64,000 bases of DNA from JACVRW01 sp963765135. Its GTDB lineage: Bacteria; Actinomycetota; Thermoleophilia; Solirubrobacterales; Thermoleophilaceae. Location of the stretch: positions 124,001 through 188,000 of the forward strand of contig CAVXUX010000004.1 in assembly GCA_963765135.1 (NCBI GenBank), in the 5' to 3' direction. Of this stretch, positions 26,303 through 34,663 are shown piece after piece (position 1 is the first letter of the stretch; each line of letters starts with the position of its first letter). The notes beneath the pieces were generated by a model. The model saw nothing but the letters and a program-made list of their open reading frames with translations, did no database searches and was not told where the DNA came from. The position numbers and the translations under genes are program-made.

Positions 26303-28311
26303 GGCGCTGCCTGGCGCTGGCAGTGCTGCTGGTCGCCGCGCTCGCGTCCGATGCCGCCGCGCAGGGCTGCGACCCGATCGGGACCGGCAACTGCCTGTAC
26401 CCCTGGCCGAACGACTACTTCCGCACGGACGGCCACCTGGCGCTGACGCCGTCGATGATGCCGGCCAACAGCTCCGGCGTCCCGATCGACCCCACCGACT
26501 ACAACCGCCAGGACGGCTTCAGTCCCGGCGCGACGATCGTGCTGAAGGTGCCCGGGCTCGACACGCCGGCGGCGCTCGCGCGGACCGGCGCTGTGCCGAT
26601 CACCGATCTCGCGCGCACGTACGACCGCAAGGCTCCGATCGTGGTGATCAACGCGCGCACCGGCCGGCGGCATCTGATCTGGGCTGAGCTCGACTCGAAC
26701 GCCGGCTCGCCGGCGAACACGGCGCTGCTGATCCACCCGGGCAAGAACTTCCGCGAGGGCGAGCGCTACATCGTCGCGCTGCGCAGGATGCGCAACGGCG
26801 CCGGCGAGCTGTTGGAAGCGCCACTCGCGTTCCGCTTCTACCGCGACCGCGCCAAGACGGCGAATGCGGCGTTCGAGCGCCGCCGCTCGCACATGGAGGA
26901 CATCTTCTGGCGGCTCAAGCGGGCGGGGATCAAGCGAAAGAACCTCTACCTGGCGTGGGACTTCACCGTGGCGAGCGAGCGCTCGCTGTCGCGACGGATG
27001 CTCTCGATCCGCGACCGCGCCTTCGCCGAGCTCGGCGACACCGACCTGAGCGACCTGAAGGTGCAGGGCGCGCCGCCCAAGTACACGATCGACAAGATCA
27101 TCGACTACACGCCGGCCCAGCAGCCGAACGTACGCAGGCGCATCGAGGGCCACGTGACCGTCCCGTGCTACCTCGACCAGCCCGGCTGCCCGCCCGGGTC
27201 GCGCTTCCGCCTCGGTCCGGACGGGCTCCCGCAGCGCATCCCCGGCAACACCTACGAGGCGGCGTTCATCTGCAACATCCCGCGTTCCGCCACGCCGGCG
27301 CATCCGGCGCGGCCGTCGCTGTACGGCCACGGCCTGTTCGGCGACGCCGGGGAGGTGGGTGCCGACAACGTCGAGCAGCTCGGCAACGAGAACGACGTGC
27401 TCGTGTGCGCGGCCGACTGGATCGGGATGTCGGAGAACGACCTCCCCAACGCGCTCGGCGCGCTGCAGGACCTGTCCAAGTTCCCGACCCTGCCCGACCG
27501 GCTCCAGCAGGGCTTCCTGAACTTCCTCTACATCGGGCGGGCGATGGTGCACCCGAAGGGCTTTGCCGCCAGCCTGGCGTTCTGGGACCCGAAGGGCCCG
27601 CTGATCGACACGCGCCGCCTCTTCTACTACGGCAACAGCCAGGGCGGGATCGCCGGGGGCGCGCTGACCGCTGTGGCCCCGGACTTCGACCGCTCGGTGC
27701 TCTACGTGGGCGCGATGAACTACAGCCTGCTGGTGGAGCGCAGCGTGGACTTCGACCCGTTCGGCGCGGTGCTCGACGGGTCCTACCCCGACCGCCTCGA
27801 GCGGCCGCTGCTGCTGTCCCTGATCCAGACGCTCTGGGATCGCGGCGAGCCCAACGGCTACGCGTGGCACATGACCCGCGACCCGCTGCCGAACACGCCG
27901 CGCCACAAGGTCCTCCAGATCCTCTCCTTCGGCGACCACCAGGTCGCCAACGTGGCCACCGAGGTGGAGGCGCGCACGATCGGCTCGCGGCTGCGCCTGC
28001 CGGCGGTCGACCCCGGCCGCCACACCGACGTCACGCCCTACTACGGCATCCCGCCGATCGACCGCTTCCCGTACGACGGGGACGCCGGCCTGGTGGTCTG
28101 GGACATCGGGCCGCTGCGCGGCGAGCTCGGCACGCCCGCCCCGCCGATCGGCAACACGCCGCCGCGGCTCGGCGTCGACCCGCACGACCTCGTGATCGAG
28201 TCCGAGCCGTCGGTGCGGCGGCAGATCGCCGAGTTCCTGAGGATCGGCGGGCGTATGATCGACGTGTGCGGCAGCGCCCCGTGTCACGCCGCCGGCTGGG
28301 CTGGCCCGTAG
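26299..28311 (+). CDS. Secreted alpha/beta-hydrolase-like protein, tandem copy 3 (TTG start)
   Basis: 670 residues. The start is TTG at 26299, inside a TTGA overlap with the copy 2 stop. The signal peptide LALAVLLVAALASDAAA follows at once, so no later start is plausible. Blocks match copy 2 (CLYPWPNDYF, NRQDGFSPG, LYGHGLFGD, GNSQGG with Ser near residue 446, SFGDHQVANVATEVEART). The C-terminus CGSAPCHAAGWAGP matches the conserved ...C...CHAAGWTGP end of the other copies, suggesting a terminal disulphide. The 3' end overlaps the M1 peptidase gene by 31 bases. Confidence 0.82.
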   Translation: MRRCLALAVLLVAALASDAAAQGCDPIGTGNCLYPWPNDYFRTDGHLALTPSMMPANSSGVPIDPTDYNRQDGFSPGATIVLKVPGLDTPAALARTGAVPITDLARTYDRKAPIVVINARTGRRHLIWAELDSNAGSPANTALLIHPGKNFREGERYIVALRRMRNGAGELLEAPLAFRFYRDRAKTANAAFERRRSHMEDIFWRLKRAGIKRKNLYLAWDFTVASERSLSRRMLSIRDRAFAELGDTDLSDLKVQGAPPKYTIDKIIDYTPAQQPNVRRRIEGHVTVPCYLDQPGCPPGSRFRLGPDGLPQRIPGNTYEAAFICNIPRSATPAHPARPSLYGHGLFGDAGEVGADNVEQLGNENDVLVCAADWIGMSENDLPNALGALQDLSKFPTLPDRLQQGFLNFLYIGRAMVHPKGFAASLAFWDPKGPLIDTRRLFYYGNSQGGIAGGALTAVAPDFDRSVLYVGAMNYSLLVERSVDFDPFGAVLDGSYPDRLERPLLLSLIQTLWDRGEPNGYAWHMTRDPLPNTPRHKVLQILSFGDHQVANVATEVEARTIGSRLRLPAVDPGRHTDVTPYYGIPPIDRFPYDGDAGLVVWDIGPLRGELGTPAPPIGNTPPRLGVDPHDLVIESEPSVRRQIAEFLRIGGRMIDVCGSAPCHAAGWAGP

Positions 28312-29732
28312 GGCTGGCGGTCGGCGCCGCCCTGCTCGCCGCGGCTGCTCCGGCGCAGGCCGGCGGCTACTCCCCGGGCGCGCCGGGCGCCGGCGACCCG
28401 TTCTTCCCGAGCGCCGGCAACGGCGGCTACGACGTGCGCCACTACTCGCTCGACCTCGACTACGACCAGCCCGCCAACCGGCTCGATGGCCGCGCGACGA
28501 TCCACGCGCGCGCGACGCAGGGGCTGTCCGCGTTCAACCTCGACCTGCGCGACTTCCTCACGGTCACGCGCGTGATCGTCAACGGCAAGGGCGCCTCGTT
28601 CACCCACGCCGGACAGGAGCTGACGATCGATCCGCGGCGAGGCCTGAAGCGCGGGCACCGCTTCGTGGTGCGCGTGGAGTACGGCGGCGTGCCGGAGCCG
28701 ATCGTAGATCCCGACGAGTCGATCGAGGGCTGGGTGGTGCCGGACACCGATCCCGACGGCGCGTTCGTGGTCAACGAGCCGCAGGGCGCGCCCGGCTGGT
28801 TCCCCGTGAACGACACCCCGCGCGACAAGGCGACCTACGACTTCCGCATCACCGTGCCCAAGGGGCACACCGCGTTGGCCAACGGGCGGCTGCTCTCCAC
28901 GCACACCCACCACGGGCACACCACCTGGCGCTGGGCCGAGGACTCGCCGCTGTCGTCCTACCTGGTCACCGCCACCAACGGTCCGTTCGACACCCGCTTC
29001 GGGCGCCTGGCGAACGGCCTGCCCGAGTACAACGCGGTCGACCCCGACACGCGCGAGAGCGAGTCGGACCCCGGGCCCAATCCGGAGCTCGCCTGGGAGC
29101 GGCTGGCGGCCCAGCCCGAGATCGTCGCCTTCTTCTCGAAGCTGTACGGGCGCTACCCGTTCAGCAGCGTGGGGGCGATCATCGATTGGGCGCCGGACGT
29201 CGGCTACGCGCTGGAGTCGCAGACCAAGCCCAACTACGACCGCATCCCGGACCCGGCGACGCTGGTGCACGAGCTCGCGCATCAGTGGTTCGGCAACGCG
29301 GTCACGCCCGCGTTCTGGCCCGACATCTGGTTGAACGAGGGCTTCGCGACCTGGTCCGAGTGGATCTACGACGAGCGCCACGGCGGCCCGGCGGTGGCGA
29401 CCGTGCTCGCCGACCTGTGCACGATCCCGGAGGACGGCGAGGAGGGACAGGACCTCTGGTTCCCGGCGCCGGCTGCGCTCGAAGGGCCCGACCAGCTCTT
29501 CCACACGCCCGTCTACACCCGCGGCGGCATGACCCTCGAGGCACTGCGCGAGCTGGCCGGCGACGCGACGTTCTTCGCGATCCTGCGCGCCTGGTACCGC
29601 GATCACCGCGGCGGCAACGTCACAACGGCCGAGTTCATCGCGCTCGCCGAGCGCAAGACGGGGCGCCAGCTCGACGGCTTCTTCGACGATTGGCTCTACC
29701 GGGCTGGCCGGCCGGCCGCCTGCGCCAGCTGA
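28281..29732 (+). CDS. Secreted M1-family zinc metallopeptidase, short form
   Basis: 483 residues from GTG 28281, which gives a basic n-region (SRRRLGWP) and signal peptide ending APAQA. The N-terminal saddle domain (VRHYSLDLDYD) precedes the catalytic core: zinc site H330-E331-x2-H334 in HELAHQWFGN and E353 in NEGFATWSEW. The usual GAMEN exopeptidase loop is replaced by YALESQTKP. The long C-terminal helical domain of larger M1 enzymes is absent. A secreted aminopeptidase is likely. It is overlapped by copy 3 of the hydrolase-like genes, so they are probably co-expressed. Confidence 0.88.
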   Translation: MSRRRLGWPVGLAVGAALLAAAAPAQAGGYSPGAPGAGDPFFPSAGNGGYDVRHYSLDLDYDQPANRLDGRATIHARATQGLSAFNLDLRDFLTVTRVIVNGKGASFTHAGQELTIDPRRGLKRGHRFVVRVEYGGVPEPIVDPDESIEGWVVPDTDPDGAFVVNEPQGAPGWFPVNDTPRDKATYDFRITVPKGHTALANGRLLSTHTHHGHTTWRWAEDSPLSSYLVTATNGPFDTRFGRLANGLPEYNAVDPDTRESESDPGPNPELAWERLAAQPEIVAFFSKLYGRYPFSSVGAIIDWAPDVGYALESQTKPNYDRIPDPATLVHELAHQWFGNAVTPAFWPDIWLNEGFATWSEWIYDERHGGPAVATVLADLCTIPEDGEEGQDLWFPAPAALEGPDQLFHTPVYTRGGMTLEALRELAGDATFFAILRAWYRDHRGGNVTTAEFIALAERKTGRQLDGFFDDWLYRAGRPAACAS

Positions 29733-29741
29733 ACGCCTGGT

Positions 29742-29747
29742 TATCCT
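29742..29747 (+). promoter_or_regulatory. pdxS promoter -10 element
   Basis: TATCCT ends ten bases before the pdxS ATG at 29758, predicting a leader of only about three bases. No clear ribosome site lies between. Confidence 0.35.
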
Positions 29748-29757
29748 CCTAAGACTC

Positions 29758-30642
29758 ATGGAGACGGGGACATTTCGAGTCAAGGCCGGGCTGGCCGAGA
29801 TGCTCAAGGGCGGCGTGATCATGGACGTCGTCAACGCGGAGCAGGCGAAGATCGCCGAGGACGCGGGCGCCGCCGCGGTGATGGCCCTGGAGCGCGTGCC
29901 GGCCGACATCCGCGCGGACGGCGGCGTGGCGCGCATGTCGGATCCGACCAAGATCGTCGAGATCCAGGAGGCCGTGACGATCCCCGTGATGGCCAAGGCG
30001 CGCATCGGGCACTTCGTCGAGGCGCAGGTGCTCGAGGCGCTCGAGGTCGACTACATCGACGAGTCCGAGGTGCTGACCCCCGCCGACGAGGCGCACCACA
30101 TCGACAAGTGGCAGTTCAAGGTGCCGTTCGTGTGCGGCGCGACCAACCTGGGTGAGGCGCTGCGGCGCATCGCCGAGGGCGCCGCGATGATCCGCTCGAA
30201 GGGCGAGGCCGGCACCGGCAACGTGGTCGAGGCGGTCCGCCACATCCGGCTGATCACCGGCGAGATCCGGCGGCTGGGGTCGCTGGGCGAGATGGAGCTG
30301 CCGGCGGCGGCGAAGGACCTGCAGGCGCCGCTCGAGCTGGTGCGCGACGTCGCCGAGAAGGGCCGCCTGCCGGTCGTGCTGTTCTGCGCGGGCGGCATCG
30401 CAACACCGGCGGACGCCGCGCTGATGATGCAGCTGGGCGCCGAGGGCAACTTCGTCGGCTCGGGCATCTTCAAGTCCTCCGACCCCGCGCGCCGCGCCCG
30501 CGCGATCGTCGAGGCCACCACCCACTTCGACGAGCCAGAGCGCGTGGCCGCCGCGTCACGGGAGCTGGGCGAGGCGATGCCCGGCATCGAGATCGGCAGC
30601 CTCGAGGCCAACGGCGGACTGTTGCAGAAGCGGGGCTGGTGA
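29758..30642 (+). CDS. pdxS: Pyridoxal 5'-phosphate synthase lyase subunit
   Basis: 294 residues from ATG 29758, full length. It makes PLP from ribose 5-phosphate, glyceraldehyde 3-phosphate and ammonia supplied by PdxT. Conserved blocks: KGGVIMDVVNAEQAKIAEDAGA, MALERVPADIRADGG, MAKARIGHFVEAQ, FVCGATNLGEALRRIAEGAA with RSKGEAGTGNVVEA, and GGIATPADAALMMQLGAEG. GTGA overlap with pdxT. Confidence 0.98.
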   Translation: METGTFRVKAGLAEMLKGGVIMDVVNAEQAKIAEDAGAAAVMALERVPADIRADGGVARMSDPTKIVEIQEAVTIPVMAKARIGHFVEAQVLEALEVDYIDESEVLTPADEAHHIDKWQFKVPFVCGATNLGEALRRIAEGAAMIRSKGEAGTGNVVEAVRHIRLITGEIRRLGSLGEMELPAAAKDLQAPLELVRDVAEKGRLPVVLFCAGGIATPADAALMMQLGAEGNFVGSGIFKSSDPARRARAIVEATTHFDEPERVAAASRELGEAMPGIEIGSLEANGGLLQKRGW

Positions 30643-31193
30643 GCGCCCCGCTGATTGGAGTGCTTGCCCTCCAGGGCGGGTTCGAGGCACATGCGAGGGC
30701 ACTCGAGCAGCTCGGCGCGCGGACCCGGATCGTGCGCGTCCCGGAGGACCTCGACGGACTCGACGGGCTCGTGATGCCCGGCGGCGAGAGCACAACGATG
30801 ACGCTCGGCATCGAGCGCGAGGCGCTGGCCGAGCCGCTGCGTGAGTTCGTACGCGCCGGCCACCCGACGCTCGGCACCTGCGCCGGGCTGATCATGCTCG
30901 ATCGCGATCACCTCGGCCTGCTCGACGTGACCGTGCGGCGCAACGCGTTCGGCCGCCAGATCGGGTCGTTCGAGGTCGAGCTCGACTTCGAGGGCGAGCC
31001 CCTGCACGCGATCTTCATCCGCGCCCCCTGGGTCGAGGAGCACGGCGACGAGGTGGAGGTGCTGGCCGAGGTCGACGGTCACCCGGTCGCGGTGCGCCAG
31101 GGCAACGTGCTCGCGGTCGCCTTCCATCCGGAGCTGACCGAAGAGCGCCGCCTGCACCGCTGGCTGCTCGACCACGCGGGGGTGGCGGCGTGA
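30639..31193 (+). CDS. pdxT: Pyridoxal 5'-phosphate synthase glutaminase subunit
   Basis: 184 residues from GTG 30639. Class I glutamine amidotransferase: GVLALQGGFEAHARALE, PGGESTTM, nucleophile C81 in GTCAGLIMLD, and the His/Glu of AFHPELTEE. It delivers ammonia to PdxS. It is coupled to pdxS and to the following peptidase gene by GTGA overlaps. Confidence 0.97.
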   Translation: MSAPLIGVLALQGGFEAHARALEQLGARTRIVRVPEDLDGLDGLVMPGGESTTMTLGIEREALAEPLREFVRAGHPTLGTCAGLIMLDRDHLGLLDVTVRRNAFGRQIGSFEVELDFEGEPLHAIFIRAPWVEEHGDEVEVLAEVDGHPVAVRQGNVLAVAFHPELTEERRLHRWLLDHAGVAA

Positions 31194-32293
31194 GGGACAC
31201 CCGCGCCGAGGCGCTCGCCCAGATCCTGGTCCACTACTCCACGCGGGTCGGCAAGGGCGACGTGTGCGTGATCCAGGGGACCACCGCCGCCGAGGTGCTC
31301 GTCCAGGCGGTCTACGAGGAGGTCCTGCGGGCCGGCGGGCTGCCGATCATGCAGGTGACGACCGACGGCGCGCAATCCGCGTTCTTCGAGCTCGCCGGGG
31401 ACGAGCAGCTCGACTGGATCCCGCCGACGTCGCAGTGGGTGGCCGACAACGCCGACGCGCGCATCGCGATCATGGCCGACGTCAACTCCCGCGAGCTCTC
31501 GCAGACCGACCCGAAGAAGCAGGCGCGCGTGTCGCGTGCTCGCCAGCCGCTGATGGAGACGTCGATGAGGCGTTCGGCCGAAGGCGACTACCGCTGGGCG
31601 CTGACGCTGTTCCCCACGCACGCGTACGCGAGCGAGGCGGGGATGTCGCTGCGCGCCTACGAGGACTTCTACTACGCGGCCTGCCTGGCCGACGACGGCG
31701 AGCCGGTGACCGCCTGGGAGCGCCAGGCCGACGAGGTCAAGCGCCTGGCCGAGTGGATCCAGGGCAAGGAGGAGGTGCACGTCACGGGGCCCGGCACCGA
31801 CATCACGCTCGGCGTGGCCGGCCGCCATTGGATCCCGTGCTACGGCGAGCACAACATGCCCGACGGCGAGTTCTTCACGGGGCCCGTCGAGGACGCGGTC
31901 AACGGCGAGATCGCCTTCTCGTTTCCGGCCAGCTACGGCGGGCGCACGGTCTCCGGGGTGCGGCTGCGCTTCGAGGACGGCAAGGTCGTGGACGCGTCGG
32001 CCGAGCTGGGCGAGGACTTCCTGATCGAGATGCTCGACACCGACGACGGCGCGCGGCGGCTCGGCGAGATCGGCATCGGCACCAACTACGGCATCGCCAC
32101 CGGCACCAAGGAGATCCTGCTCGACGAGAAGATCGGCGGGACCGTGCACATGGCGATCGGGATGAGCTACCCCGAGACGGGCGGCTCCAACAGCTCAGCC
32201 GTCCACTGGGACATGGTCTGCGACCTGCGCCAGGGCGGAGCGCTCGTCGTCGACGGCGACGAGCTGCAGCGCGACGGCCGCTTCCTGGTTTAG
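31190..32293 (+). CDS. M29-family metallo-aminopeptidase (AmpS/PepS-like)
   Basis: 367 residues from GTG 31190. Thermophilic aminopeptidase family pattern: LVHYSTRVGKGDVCVIQG, GPGTDITLGVAGRHWIPCYGEHNMPDGEFFTGP split across the metal site, FEDGKVVDASAE, IGIGTNYGI, and the final HMAIGMSYPETGG/SAVHWDMVCDLR. Glu, His, Tyr and Asp ligands of the family are present. Cytoplasmic. It is coupled to pdxT, a linkage that may simply reflect operon structure. Confidence 0.93.
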   Translation: MRDTRAEALAQILVHYSTRVGKGDVCVIQGTTAAEVLVQAVYEEVLRAGGLPIMQVTTDGAQSAFFELAGDEQLDWIPPTSQWVADNADARIAIMADVNSRELSQTDPKKQARVSRARQPLMETSMRRSAEGDYRWALTLFPTHAYASEAGMSLRAYEDFYYAACLADDGEPVTAWERQADEVKRLAEWIQGKEEVHVTGPGTDITLGVAGRHWIPCYGEHNMPDGEFFTGPVEDAVNGEIAFSFPASYGGRTVSGVRLRFEDGKVVDASAELGEDFLIEMLDTDDGARRLGEIGIGTNYGIATGTKEILLDEKIGGTVHMAIGMSYPETGGSNSSAVHWDMVCDLRQGGALVVDGDELQRDGRFLV

Positions 32294-32424
32294 CGCGCGG
32301 CCGCCGTATTGAACGGCAGCAACGGGGGTTGGCCGGGCGAACGTGGCACACCCCGAGCGAGGGCGCGGTGTGGCGGATTGGCGAGGCGCTCAGCCGGCCG
32401 AAGCCCTCATTGCCGCTGTTTGCG
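32294..32424. other. Convergent intergenic gap with weak hairpins
   Basis: 131 bases between two converging genes. GCCGT-ATTGA-ACGGC and a longer CACACC...GGTGTG pair (32347-32372) could form hairpins. Neither has a T-run, so I do not call a terminator. Confidence 0.3.
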
Positions 32425-33465
32425 CTAGGCGACCAGAGACTTCGCGGCGCGCTTGCTCGCCAGCAGTCGCTGGTCCGCCTGGCTGAGCAGGCTGTCGCCG
32501 TCCTCGGCGTCGGTCGGCGATACCGCCCACGCGAACGTGACGCCCACGTCGCCGATCCCCTCGGGCATGGCGGCGGCGTCGATGTTCGCGGCCAGCGCCC
32601 GCACGAGCCGCTCCGCGCCGGTCTGCTCCGCACCCGGGGCGATCACCGCGAACTCGTCGCCGCCGATGCGCGAGAGCGTGTCGCCCTTGCGCACGGCGTT
32701 CTGGGCCGCGTGGGCGACCGTGCGCAGCACGATGTCGCCGGTCGGGTGGCCGTGCTGGTCGTTGATCGCCTTGAAGTCGTCGAAGTCGAACAGCACCAGC
32801 GCGTACCGCTCGCCGCTCTCCTGGGCGCGGGCGAGCGCGAGGTCGAACCCGCGCCGGTTGCTGACCGCGGTGAGCGGGTCCAGCTCGGCGTAGCTGCGCT
32901 GGCGCAGCTCGGCGCGCACGAGGCGCAGCTTGAGGAACTGCATGGCGAGCGTCTGGCCGACGACCGCCACCGAGAAGGCAAGGAGGCGCGCGGGGAACGA
33001 GGTGTCGATCGCGTCGGCGTCGTAGAGCAGCGGGCTGGCGTAGGTGAACAGGAACAGCACGACCAGCGGCCACGCCAGTCGCGGCGGGAAGAACCAGCTG
33101 ATGAAGAGCGCGGTGAACAGCAGCACCGGCAGCAGGTAGCTCGTCGCGCCGCCGGTTGCCCAGAGGGCGAGCGCGACGATCGGCATCATCAGGCCGGTCA
33201 CGGCCGCCCGCAGCGTCAGCGACATGGTCCAGCGGCGCAGACCGGCGAACACCGACCAGGCGCCCCACGCGATCGCGAACAGGCACAGCCCGTAGACCAG
33301 CTCGGCGTGCTCTTTGCCGGTCCCGGGGAGCCACTGCACGATCAAGCCCAGCGCGCCCGTGGCCAGCCACATCAACCCGGACGTGAGATCGGGCAGCGGC
33401 CCGTCGTCGTACGGGTCTCCGTCCCGGTGCAGCGGGCGATTGAGGGTCAGGCGCAGGTGGGGCAT
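32425..33465 (-). CDS. Membrane-bound diguanylate cyclase (GGDEF)
   Basis: 346 residues. The N-terminal half has about six hydrophobic segments (about 30-180), a membrane sensor of MASE-like layout. The C-terminal GGDEF domain has LDPLTAVSNRRGFDLALARA, FDFDDFKAINDQHGHPTGD and the intact active site RIGGDEFAV. It should make c-di-GMP. No EAL or HD-GYP phosphodiesterase partner is nearby. The RxxD inhibitory site is not obvious five residues before GGDEF (sequence KGDTLSRIGGDEF). Confidence 0.93.
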   Translation of the reverse strand: MPHLRLTLNRPLHRDGDPYDDGPLPDLTSGLMWLATGALGLIVQWLPGTGKEHAELVYGLCLFAIAWGAWSVFAGLRRWTMSLTLRAAVTGLMMPIVALALWATGGATSYLLPVLLFTALFISWFFPPRLAWPLVVLFLFTYASPLLYDADAIDTSFPARLLAFSVAVVGQTLAMQFLKLRLVRAELRQRSYAELDPLTAVSNRRGFDLALARAQESGERYALVLFDFDDFKAINDQHGHPTGDIVLRTVAHAAQNAVRKGDTLSRIGGDEFAVIAPGAEQTGAERLVRALAANIDAAAMPEGIGDVGVTFAWAVSPTDAEDGDSLLSQADQRLLASKRAAKSLVA

Positions 33466-33530
33466 CGCTTCGATAAAGATCGGCTAACCGGCCGCCGGGC
33501 TTGAGGCGCGATACGGCACTTGGTCGCAAG

Positions 33531-33536
33531 TAGGCT
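33531..33536 (+). promoter_or_regulatory. yebC promoter -10 element, probably leaderless
   Basis: TAGGCT ends seven bases before the ATG at 33544. Confidence 0.5.
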
Positions 33537-33543
33537 TGGCGCC

Positions 33544-34296
33544 ATGGCCGGTCACTCCAAATGGGCTTCGATCAAGCACAAGAAGAAGGCCGTCGACGCC
33601 AAGCGCGGGGCCCTCTTCACGAAGCTGACGCGCGCGATCACGGTGGCGGCGCGTGAGGGCGGGGGAGACCCAGAGGGCAACCCGTCGCTCGCGCTCGCGA
33701 TCCAGAAGGCCAGGGACGCCTCGATGCCCAAGGACAACATCGAGCGGGCGATCGCGAAAGGCACCGGCGCCGATTCGGACGCCGACGCCTACGAGGCGGT
33801 GGTGTACGAGGGCTACGGCCCGGGCGGCGTCGCGATCCTCGTCGAGGCGCTGACCGACAACCGCAACCGCACCGGCTCCGAGGTCCGGCACGCGTTCACC
33901 AGTCACGGCGGCAGCCTCGGCGAGCCGGGCTCGGTCGCGTGGACGTTCGAGAAGAAGGGCGAGCTGGTGGTGGACGGCGGCCGCTACTCCGAGGACGACC
34001 TGCTGGCCGCGATCGACGCCGGCGCCGAGGACGTGGGGCTGGACGGCGACGTGTGGGAGATCGTCACCGGGCCGACCGAGCTGCAGGCGGTCCGCGAGGC
34101 GCTGGAGGGGGCGGGGGTCGAGATCGAGTCCGCCGAGCTGGTGCAGCGGCCGACCACGCGCACTCCTGTCGACGAGGACCGCGTGCGCACGCTGATGAAC
34201 CTGATCGAGGCGCTGGAGGATCACGACGACGTGCAGGGCGTGCACGCCAACTTCGACGTGGACGCCGAAGTCCTGGAGCGGGTGGCGGCGGCTTAG
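33544..34296 (+). CDS. yebC: YebC/PmpR-family protein
   Basis: 250 residues from ATG 33544 (MAGHSKW, the family's invariant start; the longer frame to 33520 is rejected). Full length, with IKHKKKAVDAKRGALFTKL, NIERAIAKGTG, YEGYGPGGVAILVEALTDNRNRT, HGGSLGEPGSVAWTFEKKG. The family includes PmpR-like transcriptional regulators and TACO1-like translation factors; proline-stretch translation has been proposed. It usually sits directly before ruvC. Here ruvC is 9.7 kb away. Confidence 0.96.
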   Translation: MAGHSKWASIKHKKKAVDAKRGALFTKLTRAITVAAREGGGDPEGNPSLALAIQKARDASMPKDNIERAIAKGTGADSDADAYEAVVYEGYGPGGVAILVEALTDNRNRTGSEVRHAFTSHGGSLGEPGSVAWTFEKKGELVVDGGRYSEDDLLAAIDAGAEDVGLDGDVWEIVTGPTELQAVREALEGAGVEIESAELVQRPTTRTPVDEDRVRTLMNLIEALEDHDDVQGVHANFDVDAEVLERVAAA

Positions 34297-34659
34297 ATGG
34301 AGCGCTCGAGCGCGGCGCGCTACGGCACCGCGATCTTCTGGATCTTCGCGGGGATCATGCACTTCCTGATCCCGCGCCAGTACGAGGGGATCGTGCCGCC
34401 GCGGATCGCGCGCTGGAAGAAGGAGTGCGTGGTGGTCAGCGGGCTCGCGGAGATCGCCGGCGGGGTCGCGGTCCTGCCGGACAGCACTCGTCGCGGCGCG
34501 CGCTGGTGGCTGCTGGCGACGCTGGCGGCCGTGTACCCGGCCAACATCCACATGGCGGTCAACTCGAAGGACTTCGCGAACATCCCGGCGCCCGCCCTCT
34601 GGGCCCGGTTGCCGGTGCAGTTCCTGTTCGGCCTGATGACCTGGCGCGGCACGCGCTAG
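34297..34659 (+). CDS. DoxX-like small membrane protein
   Basis: 120 residues; the ATG follows the yebC stop immediately (TAGATG), so the genes are probably co-transcribed. About four hydrophobic segments with FWIFAGIMHFLIPRQYEGIVP, SGLAEIAGGVAVLP and YPANIHMAVNS, a pattern typical of DoxX/DUF4267-like proteins. Role unknown. Confidence 0.8.
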   Translation: MERSSAARYGTAIFWIFAGIMHFLIPRQYEGIVPPRIARWKKECVVVSGLAEIAGGVAVLPDSTRRGARWWLLATLAAVYPANIHMAVNSKDFANIPAPALWARLPVQFLFGLMTWRGTR

Positions 34660-34663
34660 GCGC

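Noticed and set aside
22337..28287. Very long open frames on both strands over the hydrolase array
   Set aside because: They are high-GC shadows of the three paralogues, without signal peptides or motifs of their own.
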